Positions 32,588 through 43,446 of a DNA stretch of 64,000 nucleotides are shown here, piece after piece (the first letter of the stretch is position 1; the number at the start of each line of letters is the position of its first letter). This stretch comes from Glycine soja (taxonomy: Eukaryota > Streptophyta > Magnoliopsida > Fabales > Fabaceae). Under the pieces are notes generated by a model that was given only the letters and a program-made list of their open reading frames with translations, was not told the DNA's origin and did no database searches. The stretch spans positions 5,815,261 to 5,879,260 of the forward strand of contig NC_041002.1 of assembly GCF_004193775.1 (NCBI RefSeq), given 5' to 3'. The translations under genes and the position numbers were made by a program.

Positions 32588-35483
32588 TGTAACATCCCAT
32601 TTTTCGTAAACTAATTTAAAAATGATTGTTATTTATAAATAAATAGAGTTTTAGATAAATGATGAGGTTTTTATAATTAAATAAATAAGGAAAAATAAAT
32701 GTATTAAAATGATGGTTTGAGAGAAAATAAAAAGGGTATTTTATTTATTCTTTTGATATGAAAGAAAATAGAGTTTCTTTTAATAAAATAATAAAAATGA
32801 ATAAATAGAGTAAATAATAGGCTTTGAGTAACCCTAGCTAAAAATAGAGGCATCTTAGGTCAGTTTTCAAACTGACGATACTCTCTACGCCTCTTCTTCC
32901 TCCCAATTTCGTTTTCCCCTCTCCTCCTTCCAAAACCCTCTCTTTTTCCCGCATACCACCAAACCTATCTCAAAAAAATGAAAATCTTGGACTCATTCAC
33001 CGTTGGATCATCGTGAAATTTGAGCACCAGGTTCGAAACTCATTTTCGAACATTCTCATTGTTGGAAATTATGAAAAGCTGTCGGAGCGGAGAGAAATAC
33101 CCTTTGCATAGTAACTTTTTCCTGTCCCGCAAAAACCCAAAATTGTCTCAGTAAAACTACGATCCCTGACTCTTTAACCGTTGGATTGTCGTGAAGTTTT
33201 GTATGTGGTTCGAAATTCATTTCCAAACATCTTCACCATTGGGATTTGCAAAATAATGCCTGTGGAGGGATAAATACTCATCGCATGTAGACAGTGGAAT
33301 GGAGGCTTCGATCCCTTCTCATCCCCTCTAACGTTTGAGAACCCTATCAGAGCAGTCAGAGGAAAAACTTGAGGAATCTCAGAAAACCGCTAGAGATGCT
33401 GCTATTGCTGTCACAATACACACGTGAGCCCGCTTAGAGGTAAGGGATGGGTTGTTCACAATTGGGGAGTAGTGAAAACATGTGTAGGGATCCTTAGAGT
33501 ATCAATTGGAATGGGTTTTGGGGTATTTCCACAAATTTTGATTTTATCCTTACAATTATAACTGTGAATTATATATGTTTGACGAACCAATTGATGTCTC
33601 AATGAGAAATTGCTGTGAAATTGATGTGTTCTGGTGTTGAGTGTGAACCCTTAAAAAAATTGAGTTTTTTTTTATTCACGTGAATTATACTCTAAATAAT
33701 ATTCTTTAATGACTTATTTTATAAAAATTAATATCTTGTTCTAATTTTCCCATGATGATGATCAACATGTTATGTGTATATGAGTTATGAGGCGTGATAA
33801 ATTATTATAATGAAATTATAATATTGTTATGGAGATTGAGTAGTGCAAATTGGAATGTGTCAATTTACGAGATACATGTAAACATGAGATGGTTGATTGT
33901 GACATAATGAGATGTGAAATTGTGAACATGAGTTTTATTTGTGAGTAAGTGTGTGGTTAACACTTGATGTGACATTACTTGTATTGTGAGCTATGAATTA
34001 TACAATAATCTGACCAATATTTATCTTGAGAAAAGTATTGATGCGCAGTATTAAAGGGAAAGTGTAGGTTTCCTATTTAGGAACCAGTGTTAAATTGTAG
34101 CACAATGTGTTAAACGTATTTGAAACATGAGTGTGAGGTCGCGGGTATTGTATAATTCATGAGCAGTGTCTATAAATAGAATTTGTGATGAATTATGGAA
34201 TAACATGTTGCTTTGAGATTATAATATTGTTATTGAGATTGAGTATAAGTGCAAAGTTGAACATGTGTTAATTTGTGAGATACCTGTAAACATGTGATGG
34301 TGGATCGTGACATTATAAGATGTGAAATTGTGAACATGAGTTTTAGTGGTGATAAGTGTGTGGTTAACACTTGATGTGACATTACTTATATTGTGAGCTG
34401 TGAATTATACAATAACCCGACCAGTGTTTATCTTGAGAAAAGTGTTAATGCATAGTGTTAAAGGGAAAGTGTAGGTTTCTTATCTAGGAACCAGTGTTAA
34501 ATTATAGCGCAATATGTTAAACGTGTTTAAAACACGAGTGTGAGGTCATGGGTATTGTATAATTCATGAGCAGTGTCTGCATGCAAAAATTGTTTTAGGG
34601 GTTGGACCTGAATCAGGAGGGAAGGACCCTGACGGACTCTTCGAAGTGTAAGCCTTGGGGGTAAATACACCCAGTTTGAGTGCTCATTTAAGCCTATGCC
34701 GATCCCACATGATTCGAGCATTCTCACAAAACAACGTGATCCTGACTGGTCTCCCTATGATTTTACTTGGTGAGAGTGACCTGACATACCTATTTTGTGT
34801 TGTGTTTTGTTATGTACTCCTAAGCACCCCAGGGTGGTTTTTCACTGACATGGTACCACATTGTATATAGGCTTGAGTCTTAGCATAACTATTGCATAAC
34901 GCTAGCTAATTGTTTATTATGAAATTGATGTGTTATTATGTCTTGATCGGGGTGTGTGATTCATGTGTAATGTGATTGATGATTAAAAAGTGAATTTTAA
35001 ATGACAAAGTGGTGGGATTACGTGAGTTATGTTGAAGTAAGTTGTACCTCATTTAGATGATATGTGTATCTAGTTGTCTTGTTTCTCTATTAGTTAGGAA
35101 TGTGATAACTCACTCCCTGTGTGTTGTTTGTGTTTGGATCCTGTGATGATCTTGTACTTTGTGTTTGGGGGAGCAGATGATTAGGTGAATTGCTTTAAGG
35201 AATCTTGTGCTGAAGGACGTCAAGACACAATGCTCTGATAGGATGTGACATTGGGGTATAGGTTTCTATATTAATTGTATGAAGTCTTGGACGACCTTGT
35301 TTGAGCCGAAGTGATTTTATTATTTATTCGAACAAGTTTACTATGATGCAAGGAAAGTGAATGTGAGCTTTTTACCCTTTTGAAAGACTTTTATTTAAAT
35401 GTGTTTTAAGAACTTTTAATTAATTATAATTTATCATTCATTTTATTATTAGTACATATATGTATGGGGTAGAAGGTGTCACA
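32588..35483 (+). mobile_element. Solo LTR of 2896 bp, probably Ty3 Tekay/Del type, inside the CACTA gene
   Basis: The ends are TGTAACATCCCA and AAGGTGTCACA, with TSD TTGAT on both sides, and no protein domain between. Long LTRs with TGTAACA-like starts and GTTGGATC.TCGTGAAATTT blocks (near 33002 and 33180) are common in plant chromovirus Tekay/Del elements; lineage is inference. It contains a 360-bp direct duplication at 33812-34171 and 34213-34578. The orientation is taken from the CT-rich leader-like stretch at 32880-32960 and is not secure. Confidence 0.78.
33812..34578 (+). repeat. 360-bp direct duplication within the solo LTR
   Basis: Copy 1 (33812-34171) and copy 2 (34213-34578) share TATAATATTGTTAT, GTGTGTGGTTAACACTTGAT, GGAAAGTGTAGGTTTC and TTCATGAGCAGTGTCT, with scattered differences. 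About 41 bp separate them. Confidence 0.85.
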
Positions 35484-35837
35484 TTGATGGAGGTGGAGAA
35501 GAAGTAGATGAATATTTATTGGATCAATCAGACTTAGATGAACCATACCATGATGAATACATCACAAGCGAAGATGAGATAGAGAGTGATTTTAATGATA
35601 CAAATTCGTCTTAGGTAATTCCTAAATTAAAATCAACCATTAGACCTTATGTTAATTGTTTTTATATTTTCATGAACCATTTATATGTTGTAGTAATTAG
35701 TTGTAGCGAGCATTAAAGGAAAGTAAGTCACAGGTTTTGGTGTAGAGAACACATGATATGATTAAATTTTCATTCACAATTTGAGTTATTTTTTTTACTA
35801 AAAATTAACTTCTTAAATTTGTTTTTATTTGTTATTA

Positions 35838-37010
35838 AATGTCAAACATGTAAGTGCTAAACAGAGGCAGAGGTCGTAAAGCACCTAATCGCGGCAAAGG
35901 TCGTGGTGTTACTTAGATAGCTCGAGTCACCATCAACTCTTTCATTCACATATCAACCTCAAAGCCAACAATTCCTGTTATTGGACACTGTCAAGCTCCA
36001 ATTTTTATAATTCATCAAGAGGAAGTGAATCCCACCAATGTAGGGGAATCGGTCCCCCCTTCTAGGGAGGCCACACCTTTGACATCAGAAGTTTCACTTA
36101 CACTTAAGTTACCACCTCGTGCAGAGTGTGGACAACCAATTGATGAAAGCCTTTGCTTCAAGTGGTAAATGAAGAGTAAGTAAAATTAAAATTTAATGTT
36201 CACTTTTTATACCATTTTTTAAATATGGTTTTGACAACTTTTTTATGTAGATTTTTGCTAGACTTAGGGGTTTTCCATATCATCTCAGACATCTTTAAGG
36301 CAAAATTTAATGAAGCATGTCCAAGTTGGAAGAAGGCATCAACTGAACTTCATAATAGGTGGTTTGGAGAGTTTAAGGTAATTAATATTTTGGTTCAGTT
36401 TAAAATGTTTCTTTTGTATTACTTTTAATTTGTTGCCCATCTTTTAAATGCAGAAAAAGTATAGGTGGAACCCGTAACAGGAGAACGCGATCAAATCTAT
36501 TTTTGAGAAGAGAGGTTCAAGACTTTTGAAAAATTCATCAACAAGATCAGTAATGGTCAAGAAAGGGATTGGATTCCACCCAATATCCGAGTAGTCTTAG
36601 ACCAACATTGGGCTTCTTCAGTTTTCAAGAGCAAGAGCTCTATTGCCAAGGAGAATCAGACTGTTGATAAAAGATCCTCGACATACTATAGTGGCTCTAT
36701 ATCTACTATAGCTCAATTTGAGAAGCTGGTAATTTTATTTTATCTTCATGACTCCTTGCAATTGGTCTAAATTCAATATAATTTATTACATATTAAAGGG
36801 AGTGATAAAATTAGGTTACTTGTGAAGGATTTGAATAGTATTCATTTAGCCTTTTAAACAAAAATATTACTATTAACATGTGTCTAAATTAATGTAATCT
36901 AAGGAGCATGGATGACCACCGACCGCTTGGAAGGTGATGGAGAAAACAAAGAAATTAAAGACGGGACGCTGGGTCAATGACAAGTGCAACAACCTTGTTG
37001 TAAGTTTAAC
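35838..37010 (+). pseudogene. CACTA TNP1/PttA-type (Transposase_24) gene, broken
   Basis: A short Arg/Gly-rich start (NRGRGRKAPNRGKGRG) is followed by a Pro/Ser stretch. 36255-36375 reads FKAKFNEACPSWKKAS and HNRWFGEFK; 36452-36730 reads KYRWNP, then IFEKRGSRLLKN, WIPPNIR, HWASSVFKSKS and SGSISTIAQ in shifting frames; 36950-36990 reads KTGRWVNDK. These are the ordered blocks of the plant Ptta/En/Spm accessory protein, which in active elements helps bind subterminal repeats. Introns are likely; stops and frameshifts show decay. It lies about 220 bp after the TNP2 stop on the same strand. Confidence 0.7.
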
Positions 37011-37318
37011 CTTTCTACTTTAAATTTGTTTAAGAGCCAAATAATGTATGCTTTAAGGTTCATTTTACTTTTTTATTTTCAAAATTAGAACCGACAAATA
37101 ATGTATGTAAACACAATGCTATTTTCCTTCACAAGCAATTTGTTTTATATAAATGTTACTATTGTGTGTGTATAACTTGTGAAAGTTGTGATTCTGTCGC
37201 ATTAAATTGGCTTGTTTTTTCTCGTTTCTCATATATAAAGTTTATGAATAGGCTCAATTCAATCGACAAATGTTATGCATTACTTATTGGACATTTAACT
37301 TGATTTTCTATGGTAGTA

Positions 37319-37909
37319 GGTTGGGCAAAAAAAGGCCATAGTTTCAATGCAGATGATTTGATAAATGAATTTTTTAGCATGAAAAATCCTTTCAATGTGA
37401 AAGGTAAAAACCATAGGACCAAGCCAGTAAATATCTCCACTGTTAAAAGTAGGATTACAATGACTCTCTCAACACAAGAGAGTATCTCTCAACCTCACCC
37501 AACAAGGATGATTTACAATTTCTCTCAACTCTCACCAAGTATGGTGGAAACTAGAACTCTCTTTCTCACTATCACTCTTGCTTTGCTTCTCTTTGGATGG
37601 GATGAGATGGGATGCTTGAACTCTTCACAAGCCTCCATATTTATAGTAGAGGGATGTGGCTTCCTTCGAGAGTGAGTGGAGGATGGCAATAAATGAGTTA
37701 CATTCATAAAGCTCCTTGTAATTCCAAGCTTCACTTTCCTAAGTGGAGTGTATAAGTCTCAAGGTCAAAGAAACCAATTCGAAGCCCTTGGAAATTGCTC
37801 CACAACTTCTTATACATGCCTAGGAATGTGCTCCTCAATTTCCTATGTATTTAAATTTGCATGTTTACTTGAATGTGAATCAACCTTAACTATGGAGGAA
37901 TTTCCAACA
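37319..37909 (-). mobile_element. Probable solo LTR, Copia type
   Basis: On the minus strand it opens TGTTGGAAATTCC. The TATA box reads CTATAAATATGG (complement near 37639-37650). There are AGAGAGTTC-rich leader words, ATTGTAATCC, then CTTGGTCCTATGGTTTTTAC and an end near GCCCAACC. That order (TATA, GAGAG, GGTTTTT) is usual for plant Copia LTRs. The right end is clean; the left end is degraded and no TSD was found. The frames at 37310 and 37525 are LTR sequence, not genes. Confidence 0.6.
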
Positions 37910-38280
37910 TTTTTTCTGGTTGTTCATTCCTTCTCGATCTTTTATAAGCAAGGGCTTATTTGGTACCTATTTCTATCGCCATGTCTTGGTTTGGATTAAT
38001 CAAGTTGGAGATAGTAGGGAACAAGACTCAAAAGCATGTCAATTCAAATGTTGAGAAACCAAACAATATACCTATCCCATGGGGGGTGGAAGTAAGTTGG
38101 GATGTTCGTCGGAGGCCTTTGATCCAACCTGTTTAAGGACCGATGTGGTTTTCCTTATTTAGCTAAAAGGTCATGCTTAAACATTTTTATAAGATCTTTT
38201 TAGTTAAATAGGTGAGGTTGTAGGCCTTAAAAAAGTCTATAAAATCTAATGGGTGGACCTATTTAGCTAAAATATCTTTT
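37910..38280. other. Unassigned intergenic stretch
   Basis: It holds two TTATTTAGCTAAAA-like words about 100 bp apart and no gene. It may belong to the missing right part of the CACTA element or the LINE target, but neither could be shown. Its last five bases, CTTTT, are the target duplication of the next element. Confidence 0.35.
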
Positions 38281-39592
38281 TGTTAGCTAATTGGAAAGTG
38301 TACCAAATGTTCAAGTAGTCAAGACTCAAAAGTTCGAGTATCGATTTCCACAAGGACTTTGTTTGTACTTAGATTGATGCAAACCCAATTTATAAGCAAG
38401 AGATAAGGAAATAAAATAATAGATAAAGAAAGATAGGAGATAAGATAAAGATTTAAAAGATAAGAATAAAATATAGAAAAGATAAAATATTTAAATTAAA
38501 AGATGATAAAGATAAAAAAAAATAGAAGATAAAGAAAGATAGGATAAGAAAAGTAAAAGATAAAAAAAATAAAAGATTAAGATGAAGATAAAGAAAGATA
38601 AATTCAGAATGTTATAATGTTAGGACCTAGTCTGCCTTATTTGCCTAAGATGTATTATTTTAGATTTTTTCTATCAATTTGGTGAATTTTTCCTACCCAC
38701 AACTGTTAGAATACTTTCCCCTGATGTCTCACGATGACAAGTCTATCTTACCTATCTATCTCCCAAATGTCTTTGCAAAGACTCAATAGATAACATGAAG
38801 TTCTAATTCTAGATGTTTGCTTTGATGCATGGGCATAATCCAATCACTCTATGTCTAACAATGATTTTATTAAGATACCCCTTTCCTTTTAGTTCCATTA
38901 GAAATTATCCTTTGTCGAGCGACTAATCCCTAAAACTAATGCATGTAAGACCTTCCTTATATTTCTATTAAGGATTACCCTCTGTCAAGCACCTAACCCC
39001 TAAAGATGATGTAAGGATGAATGATACATGAAATTAAAATAAGAAAGGATAATAGGAAAGAAAACACTTGTTTGCATTGATAAATATGAAGTGCACAATA
39101 CATCTTTTGGCTTTTTAGGCCTGTCAGACCCTAACTAAGGGTTTAGCCTCTCATAGCCATAAGGGGCCTTACACTTGAAAAGGGGTTTAGAAACTTATGG
39201 AAGAGAAGGGGTGGAAAAAGAAAGATTTCCCCTACTAGAGACACTTAGCTTAGTATGTATTCATTAGAGAGCTCTGAGTCTTCGGGATGGTGTCTTTTCT
39301 CCTTGGCTTGACTCCCTTTTTTATAGCTACTGGATTAGACTTGGGCTTGACTCCCTTTCTATAGTTGCTGGAGTGGACTTGGGCCTGATGCCAAAAAATC
39401 TTCCTTATTTATATTTTTTATATTTTCTAGATTTTTTTGCTTTTAATCCCTCCTTTTCATATTTACAAGCCATAAATAATAAAAAATATCAATTCCTAAT
39501 ATTTAAGCCAAAAATAACTACTAAATAAATATTTTTAAAGATATTTTCAATATTTTTTATTATAAAAAATAGCTCATATTTAGCAGTTATCA
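38281..39592 (-). repeat. 3' LTR of the non-autonomous Ty3 element
   Basis: 1312 bp. It includes a GATAAAGA purine-rich tract at 38400-38610 and GGTTTAGCCTCTCATAGCC near 39140. The partner is at 42103-43441. The two LTRs differ by several indels, so the insertion is not recent. Confidence 0.88.
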
Positions 39593-41063
39593 AAATCCCC
39601 AAAATTAAAACTTTGCTTGTCCTCAAGAAAAAACAAAAATGAGAACACGCTCGAATGCTCCAACACTTTCAATAGCTGCAATTTTTCAAATTCCCTTAGC
39701 TGGACCTTCTTGCATTTACCATGATTCTTGCAATGGAAGCACAAACAAACATTGAGATAGAATTGGTTAGTAGTAGAAATCAATCAGGTCGGCTTGCCTC
39801 ACTTTTCCTCACAAGGCTTTAGTGTTTCTCTCTGCGCGCTAATGTCTTGGGTGAGTGTTTAAAATTCTACGACCTGCAATTAATGTTCCCAATTTTGCAC
39901 TTCATATCAGTTTAAGTTATCCTACTTATACTTGGTGGATCACTAAGGACTTTTATTAGCTTGTAATGTGACCTGGCTAATCAAAGAAATTATGATTTTT
40001 CTAGGATTTCAAAAAGTAGGGTTATAAGAGAGCATTTATCCTAGAAAAACTTCCACTTATTTAGCCTAGGCTTATTTGTTTTTCACCCTCAATTTATTGT
40101 TCTAACAGCACTTAAGGCACCTATTTATTTTCTGCCCTTATTCTTCTCTCTCTTTTTTTTTCTTTCTTCTTTTTTTTTGGATTTATTTCCTTCTTCTCTT
40201 TTTTTTAGGAAAGAAACTTTGGGCTTACAAGCTTTTTTTTTTTTAGGGTGCCTTATTGGGTGTTGTTTTACCTTCCTGAGACAATTTTTACCATAACCCT
40301 CCCCCAAATTAGGGGCATATCATGACTAAAATCCTTATGCTCTCATAAACCCTAAAACAAGGTAGGAGATAATTAAAGCACGCTTAGGGGTTTTACATAA
40401 AACATGATTATCATTTTTGGCTCAAATAAGGTGCAAGGGATAAATTATCATCAAAGGTTGGCTTTTTGGCTAAGTGGTTGAAAATAAGAAGAAACAAGAC
40501 CTTGATCATTTCCACCTCATGTAATTAATCTAACAGTCTAAGAACGATGCAAAATCAGAAAATTAGAAATAGACGTTCTCTCACAAGTAAGTTTCACACA
40601 ACTCACCGGGACAAAACAAAGTTGTTGGATTATCGCACCATGATTTCTTTCAGACAGGCTAACATTTTCTCTCTTTGTTGTGATTCATACTCCACTACTT
40701 GAACTGACGGTTGCCTTCATGGAACCAACATTTTCACAAAAATGGTATGCAGCATTTCAAGTGTTTGAGTCCTTCAGAAAAAGCTTTGGCAATGACTTCA
40801 TAAATATCATGCAATTTTTATTCAATGACTGAATTTAAACTACTGGAATTAAATTGTTGAAATTAAAATGCAAAAAATCATAAATAAAGAAAAGAAATAA
40901 CACAACTATCCTAAAAAAACACAATGCAATTAACTTAAAGAGAGATAGAGTAAGAAATCATGGGTTGCCTCCCAGTAAGCGCTTCTTTAACGTCATTAGC
41001 TTAACGGGTCAAATGCCTTCAAGGTGGCATGAAGGTCACATAGAACACATCTTCCTTGCATTT

Positions 41064-41890
41064 TCACCTCTTAGCTAGAGACTCCATGAAACTCATGTAT
41101 TTCGGAAACACCTTCCATGTCATTGCAAGAGAAGTGCTAGTGATCAAGGAAAGAATGACACTTATGGATTTCTCATGTTCTCCATGCCTTTCTTCCTTGA
41201 CAATCAGTTGATGAGGAGGGGTATTGACTTGGAGAATACTTTCCTGTTGAATTTCTACTTGTGAGCACTTCTTCCATTGTTGTGCTTTCTCCTCACTTTT
41301 TTCTTCACCTTTTTCTCTTGAATCATGCTCTTCTACAAGGCTTTCCTCATGAGCTTCAACCTCTACAAAGTTTTCTTCTCTTGTGGCCACAAATTTAGCC
41401 ACTTCTTTTACTAGCTTACCAACTTGAATTTCGAGACTTTTAAATGCTCGTTGAGTAGATTCAATTGTTTTCTTGAATTGCATCAACAAATTATCCAGAT
41501 CAGAACTTCTTTCTTCTTCATATTGATTGTAGGGTTGTAACTCTTGCTCCCACCGATAATTTTCCATGGAGTAGCTCTTGCCATGCCAACCTGAATTTCC
41601 TGGTTTTGCATTGAGTTTTGATTGGTTATAGAGCTAGCATGGTATGCCATGAATTCTGCGAACACACCCTCAAGATTAGGAGTTCCTTCTTCTTCATATT
41701 GATTGTAAGGGTGTAACTCATGTCTCCACCAAGAGTTTTTCATGGAGTAGAGATGACAGTCGTCATTGCAATGCTCTCCTCCACAAAAATCACAATTTAC
41801 CGGTGGTGGGTGACTGACCCTTGATCGTGTGCTGTCAAGATACTCAGTCCACCTCTTAAAAAGATCTTCCATCTTTAAAATGTCTTCCAT
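41064..41890 (-). pseudogene. Gag-like remnant of the non-autonomous Ty3 element
   Basis: Two overlapping frames. The upstream one (41890-41483) reads MEDLFKRWTEYLDSTRSRVS, CDFCGGEHCNDDC (a Cys/His cluster as in Athila-type Gag) and HPYNQYEEEG. The second (41567-41064) reads LMQFKKTIESTQRAFKSLEI and QVGKLVKEVA, the coiled stretch of the same Gag type, and then Glu-rich sequence. HELHPYNQYEEEG and QELQPYNQYEEER suggest a partial internal duplication. No capsid core, protease or RT is seen. Such copies must use enzymes of other elements. Confidence 0.65.
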
Positions 41891-42078
41891 GGATCAAGTT
41901 CGTCTGAGGTTCCACCCTGCAAGCATAGACTCACAAGAAAAAAGTTTTTTTCTTAATATAAGAGTGAATAAAGAAAAAGAAAAAATAGTTTTTTTTAAAA
42001 AATAAAAATAAAAAGTTAAAAGATAAAATTGATTGCTTTAAAATTGGAATATTCAAACAACCAAGTACGAAAAATAAG

Positions 42079-42096
42079 TCCCCGGCAACGACACCA
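42079..42096 (-). other. Primer-binding site, tRNA-Asp type
   Basis: The minus strand reads TGGTGTCGTTGCCGGGGA, seven bases inside the 5' LTR. It differs at two positions from the usual TGGCGCCGTTGCCGGGGA. Confidence 0.8.
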
Positions 42097-42102
42097 AAAA
42101 CT

Positions 42103-43441
42103 TGTTAGCTAATTAGCAAGTGTACCAAATGTCCAAGTAGTAAAGACTCGGAAGTCCGAGTGTCGATTTCCACATGGACTTTGTTTGTACTTAAATTGAT
42201 GCAAACCTAATTTACAAGCAAGAGATAAGGAAATAAAATAATAGATAAAGAAAGATAGGAGATAAGATAAAGATTTAAAAGAAAAGATAAAAGATTTAAA
42301 GATAAGACTAGAAGATAGAAAAGATAAAATATTTAAATTAAAAGATGATAAAGATAAAAAAAAATAGAAGATAAAGAAAGATAAGATAAGAAAAGTAAAA
42401 AAATAAAAAAAAATAAAAAGATTAAGATGAAGATAAAGAAAGATAAATTCAGAATGTGATAATGTTAGGACCTAGTCTGCCTTATTTGCCTAAAATGTAT
42501 TTTTTTAGATTTTTCTCTATCAATTTGGTGAATTTTTTCTTACCCGCAATTGTTAGAATACTTGCCCCTAACGTCTCACGATGACAAGCGTATCTTACCT
42601 ATCTATCTCCCAAATGTCTTTGCAAAGACTCAATAGATAAAATGCATGAAGTTCTAATTCTAGATGTTTGCTTTGATGCATGGGCATAATGCAATCACTC
42701 TATGTCTAGCAATAATTTTATTAAGATACTCCTTCCTTTTAGTTCTATTAGAAATTACCCTCTGTCGAGCACTAATCCCTAAAACTGATGCATATAAGAC
42801 CTTCCTTTTATTTCTATTAAGGATTATCCTCTGTCGAGTACCTAACCCATAAAGATGATGCAAAGATGAATGATACATGAAATTAAAATAAGAAAGGTAA
42901 TAGGAAAGCAAACACCTGTTTGCATTGATAAATATGAAGTGTACAATACATCTTTTGGCTTTTTAGGCCTGTCAAACCCTAACTAAGGGTTTAGCCTCTC
43001 ATAGCCATAAGGGGCGTTACACTTGAAAAGGGGTTTAGAAACTGATACAAGAGAAGGGATGGAAAAAGAAAGATTTCCCCCTGCTAGAGACACTCAGCTT
43101 AGGATGTATTCATTAGAGAGCTCTGAGTCTCTGGGGTGGTGTCCTTTCTCCTTGGCTTGACTCCCTTTTTATAGCTACTGGAGTGGACTTGGGCTTGACT
43201 CTCTTTCTATAGTTGTTGGAATGGACTTGGGTCTGATGCCAAAAAATCTTTCTTATTTATATTTTTTATATTTTCTAAATTTTTTTTGCTTTTAATCCCT
43301 CTTTTTCATATCTACAAGTCATAAATAAGAAAAATATTAATTCATAATATTTAAGTAAAAAATAATTGCTAAATAAATATTTTTAAAGATATTTTCAATA
43401 TATTTTTATTATAAAAAATAGCTCATATTTAACAGTTGTCA
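42103..43441 (-). repeat. 5' LTR of the non-autonomous Ty3 element
   Basis: 1339 bp with TGTTAG...GTTGTCA ends on the plus strand. It is the partner of 38281-39592 and is followed by the TSD CTTTT. Confidence 0.88.
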
Positions 43442-43446
43442 CTTTT

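Larger units (their letters stand above)
19800..35614 (+). pseudogene. CACTA TNP2-type transposase, broken
   Basis: Pieces in order on the plus strand. ATG 19800 opens MYQRLDANKRW, the transposase-associated domain; a stop lies at 19851-19853, then CPYVKCKC and HLHENGFMPNYYWW. 20700-21179 is the Transposase_21 core (IDVYLQLLIDEL, AALMWTLNDF, GMLSGW, CPICMEQTKAF, YFDCHHQFLPLDHPYRRN). 21580-22290 matches DUF4218 (PYKARVGGPIQYRWMYPFER, NKARVKGSICEAYLVDE). 22400-22616 gives HNPVASNAEINRDIL and then NLAC, where the Ogre insertion begins. 32049-32480 is DUF4216 (INGYKFQAVRC, YGIVEVQKSW, LFIFAQQSKQVYYM). The solo LTR follows, then 35489-35614 gives the acidic tail DEYLLDQSDLDEPYHDEY and the stop. 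When intact this protein binds and cuts the transposon ends. Frameshifts, stops and 12 kb of insertions disable it. Confidence 0.85.
18001..37318 (+). mobile_element. CACTA (En/Spm) DNA transposon, split by nested insertions; right end not found
   Basis: The left terminus is CACTACTAGAAAAATACG at 18001, in LINE sequence, with AAA just before it as the likely 3-bp target. About 450 bp of subterminal DNA rich in GCGACT/AGTCGC-like words follow. The TNP2-type transposase gene occupies 19800-35614 and a TNP1/PttA-type gene 35838-37010, both plus strand. The Ogre-type element (22618-32048) and a solo LTR (32588-35483) sit inside the gene. No CTAGTAGTG right terminus was found before or after the solo LTR at 37319, so the end given is a minimum. 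Stops show it is inactive. Confidence 0.85.
38281..43441 (-). mobile_element. Non-autonomous Ty3 (Athila-like) LTR element with Gag remnants only
   Basis: LTRs at 38281-39592 and 42103-43441 share TGTTAGCTAATT at the start and a CA end, with many differences. TSD CTTTT lies at 38276-38280 and 43442-43446. The minus strand beside the right LTR reads TGGTGTCGTTGCCGGGGA (complement 42079-42096), a tRNA-Asp type primer site. The minus-strand purine tract TTTTGGGGATTT abuts the left LTR. So the element points left. The 2.5-kb interior has Gag-like fragments and no pol. Each LTR carries a long GATAAAGA-type purine tract. Confidence 0.88.

Noticed and set aside
37310..37734. Frames of 121 (plus) and 69 (minus) codons
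   Set aside because: Both fall in the Copia-type solo LTR; leader repeats give the Ser/Thr-rich and basic look.
40125..40307. Lys/Glu-rich minus frame
   Set aside because: Translation of a purine tract within the non-autonomous Ty3 element.
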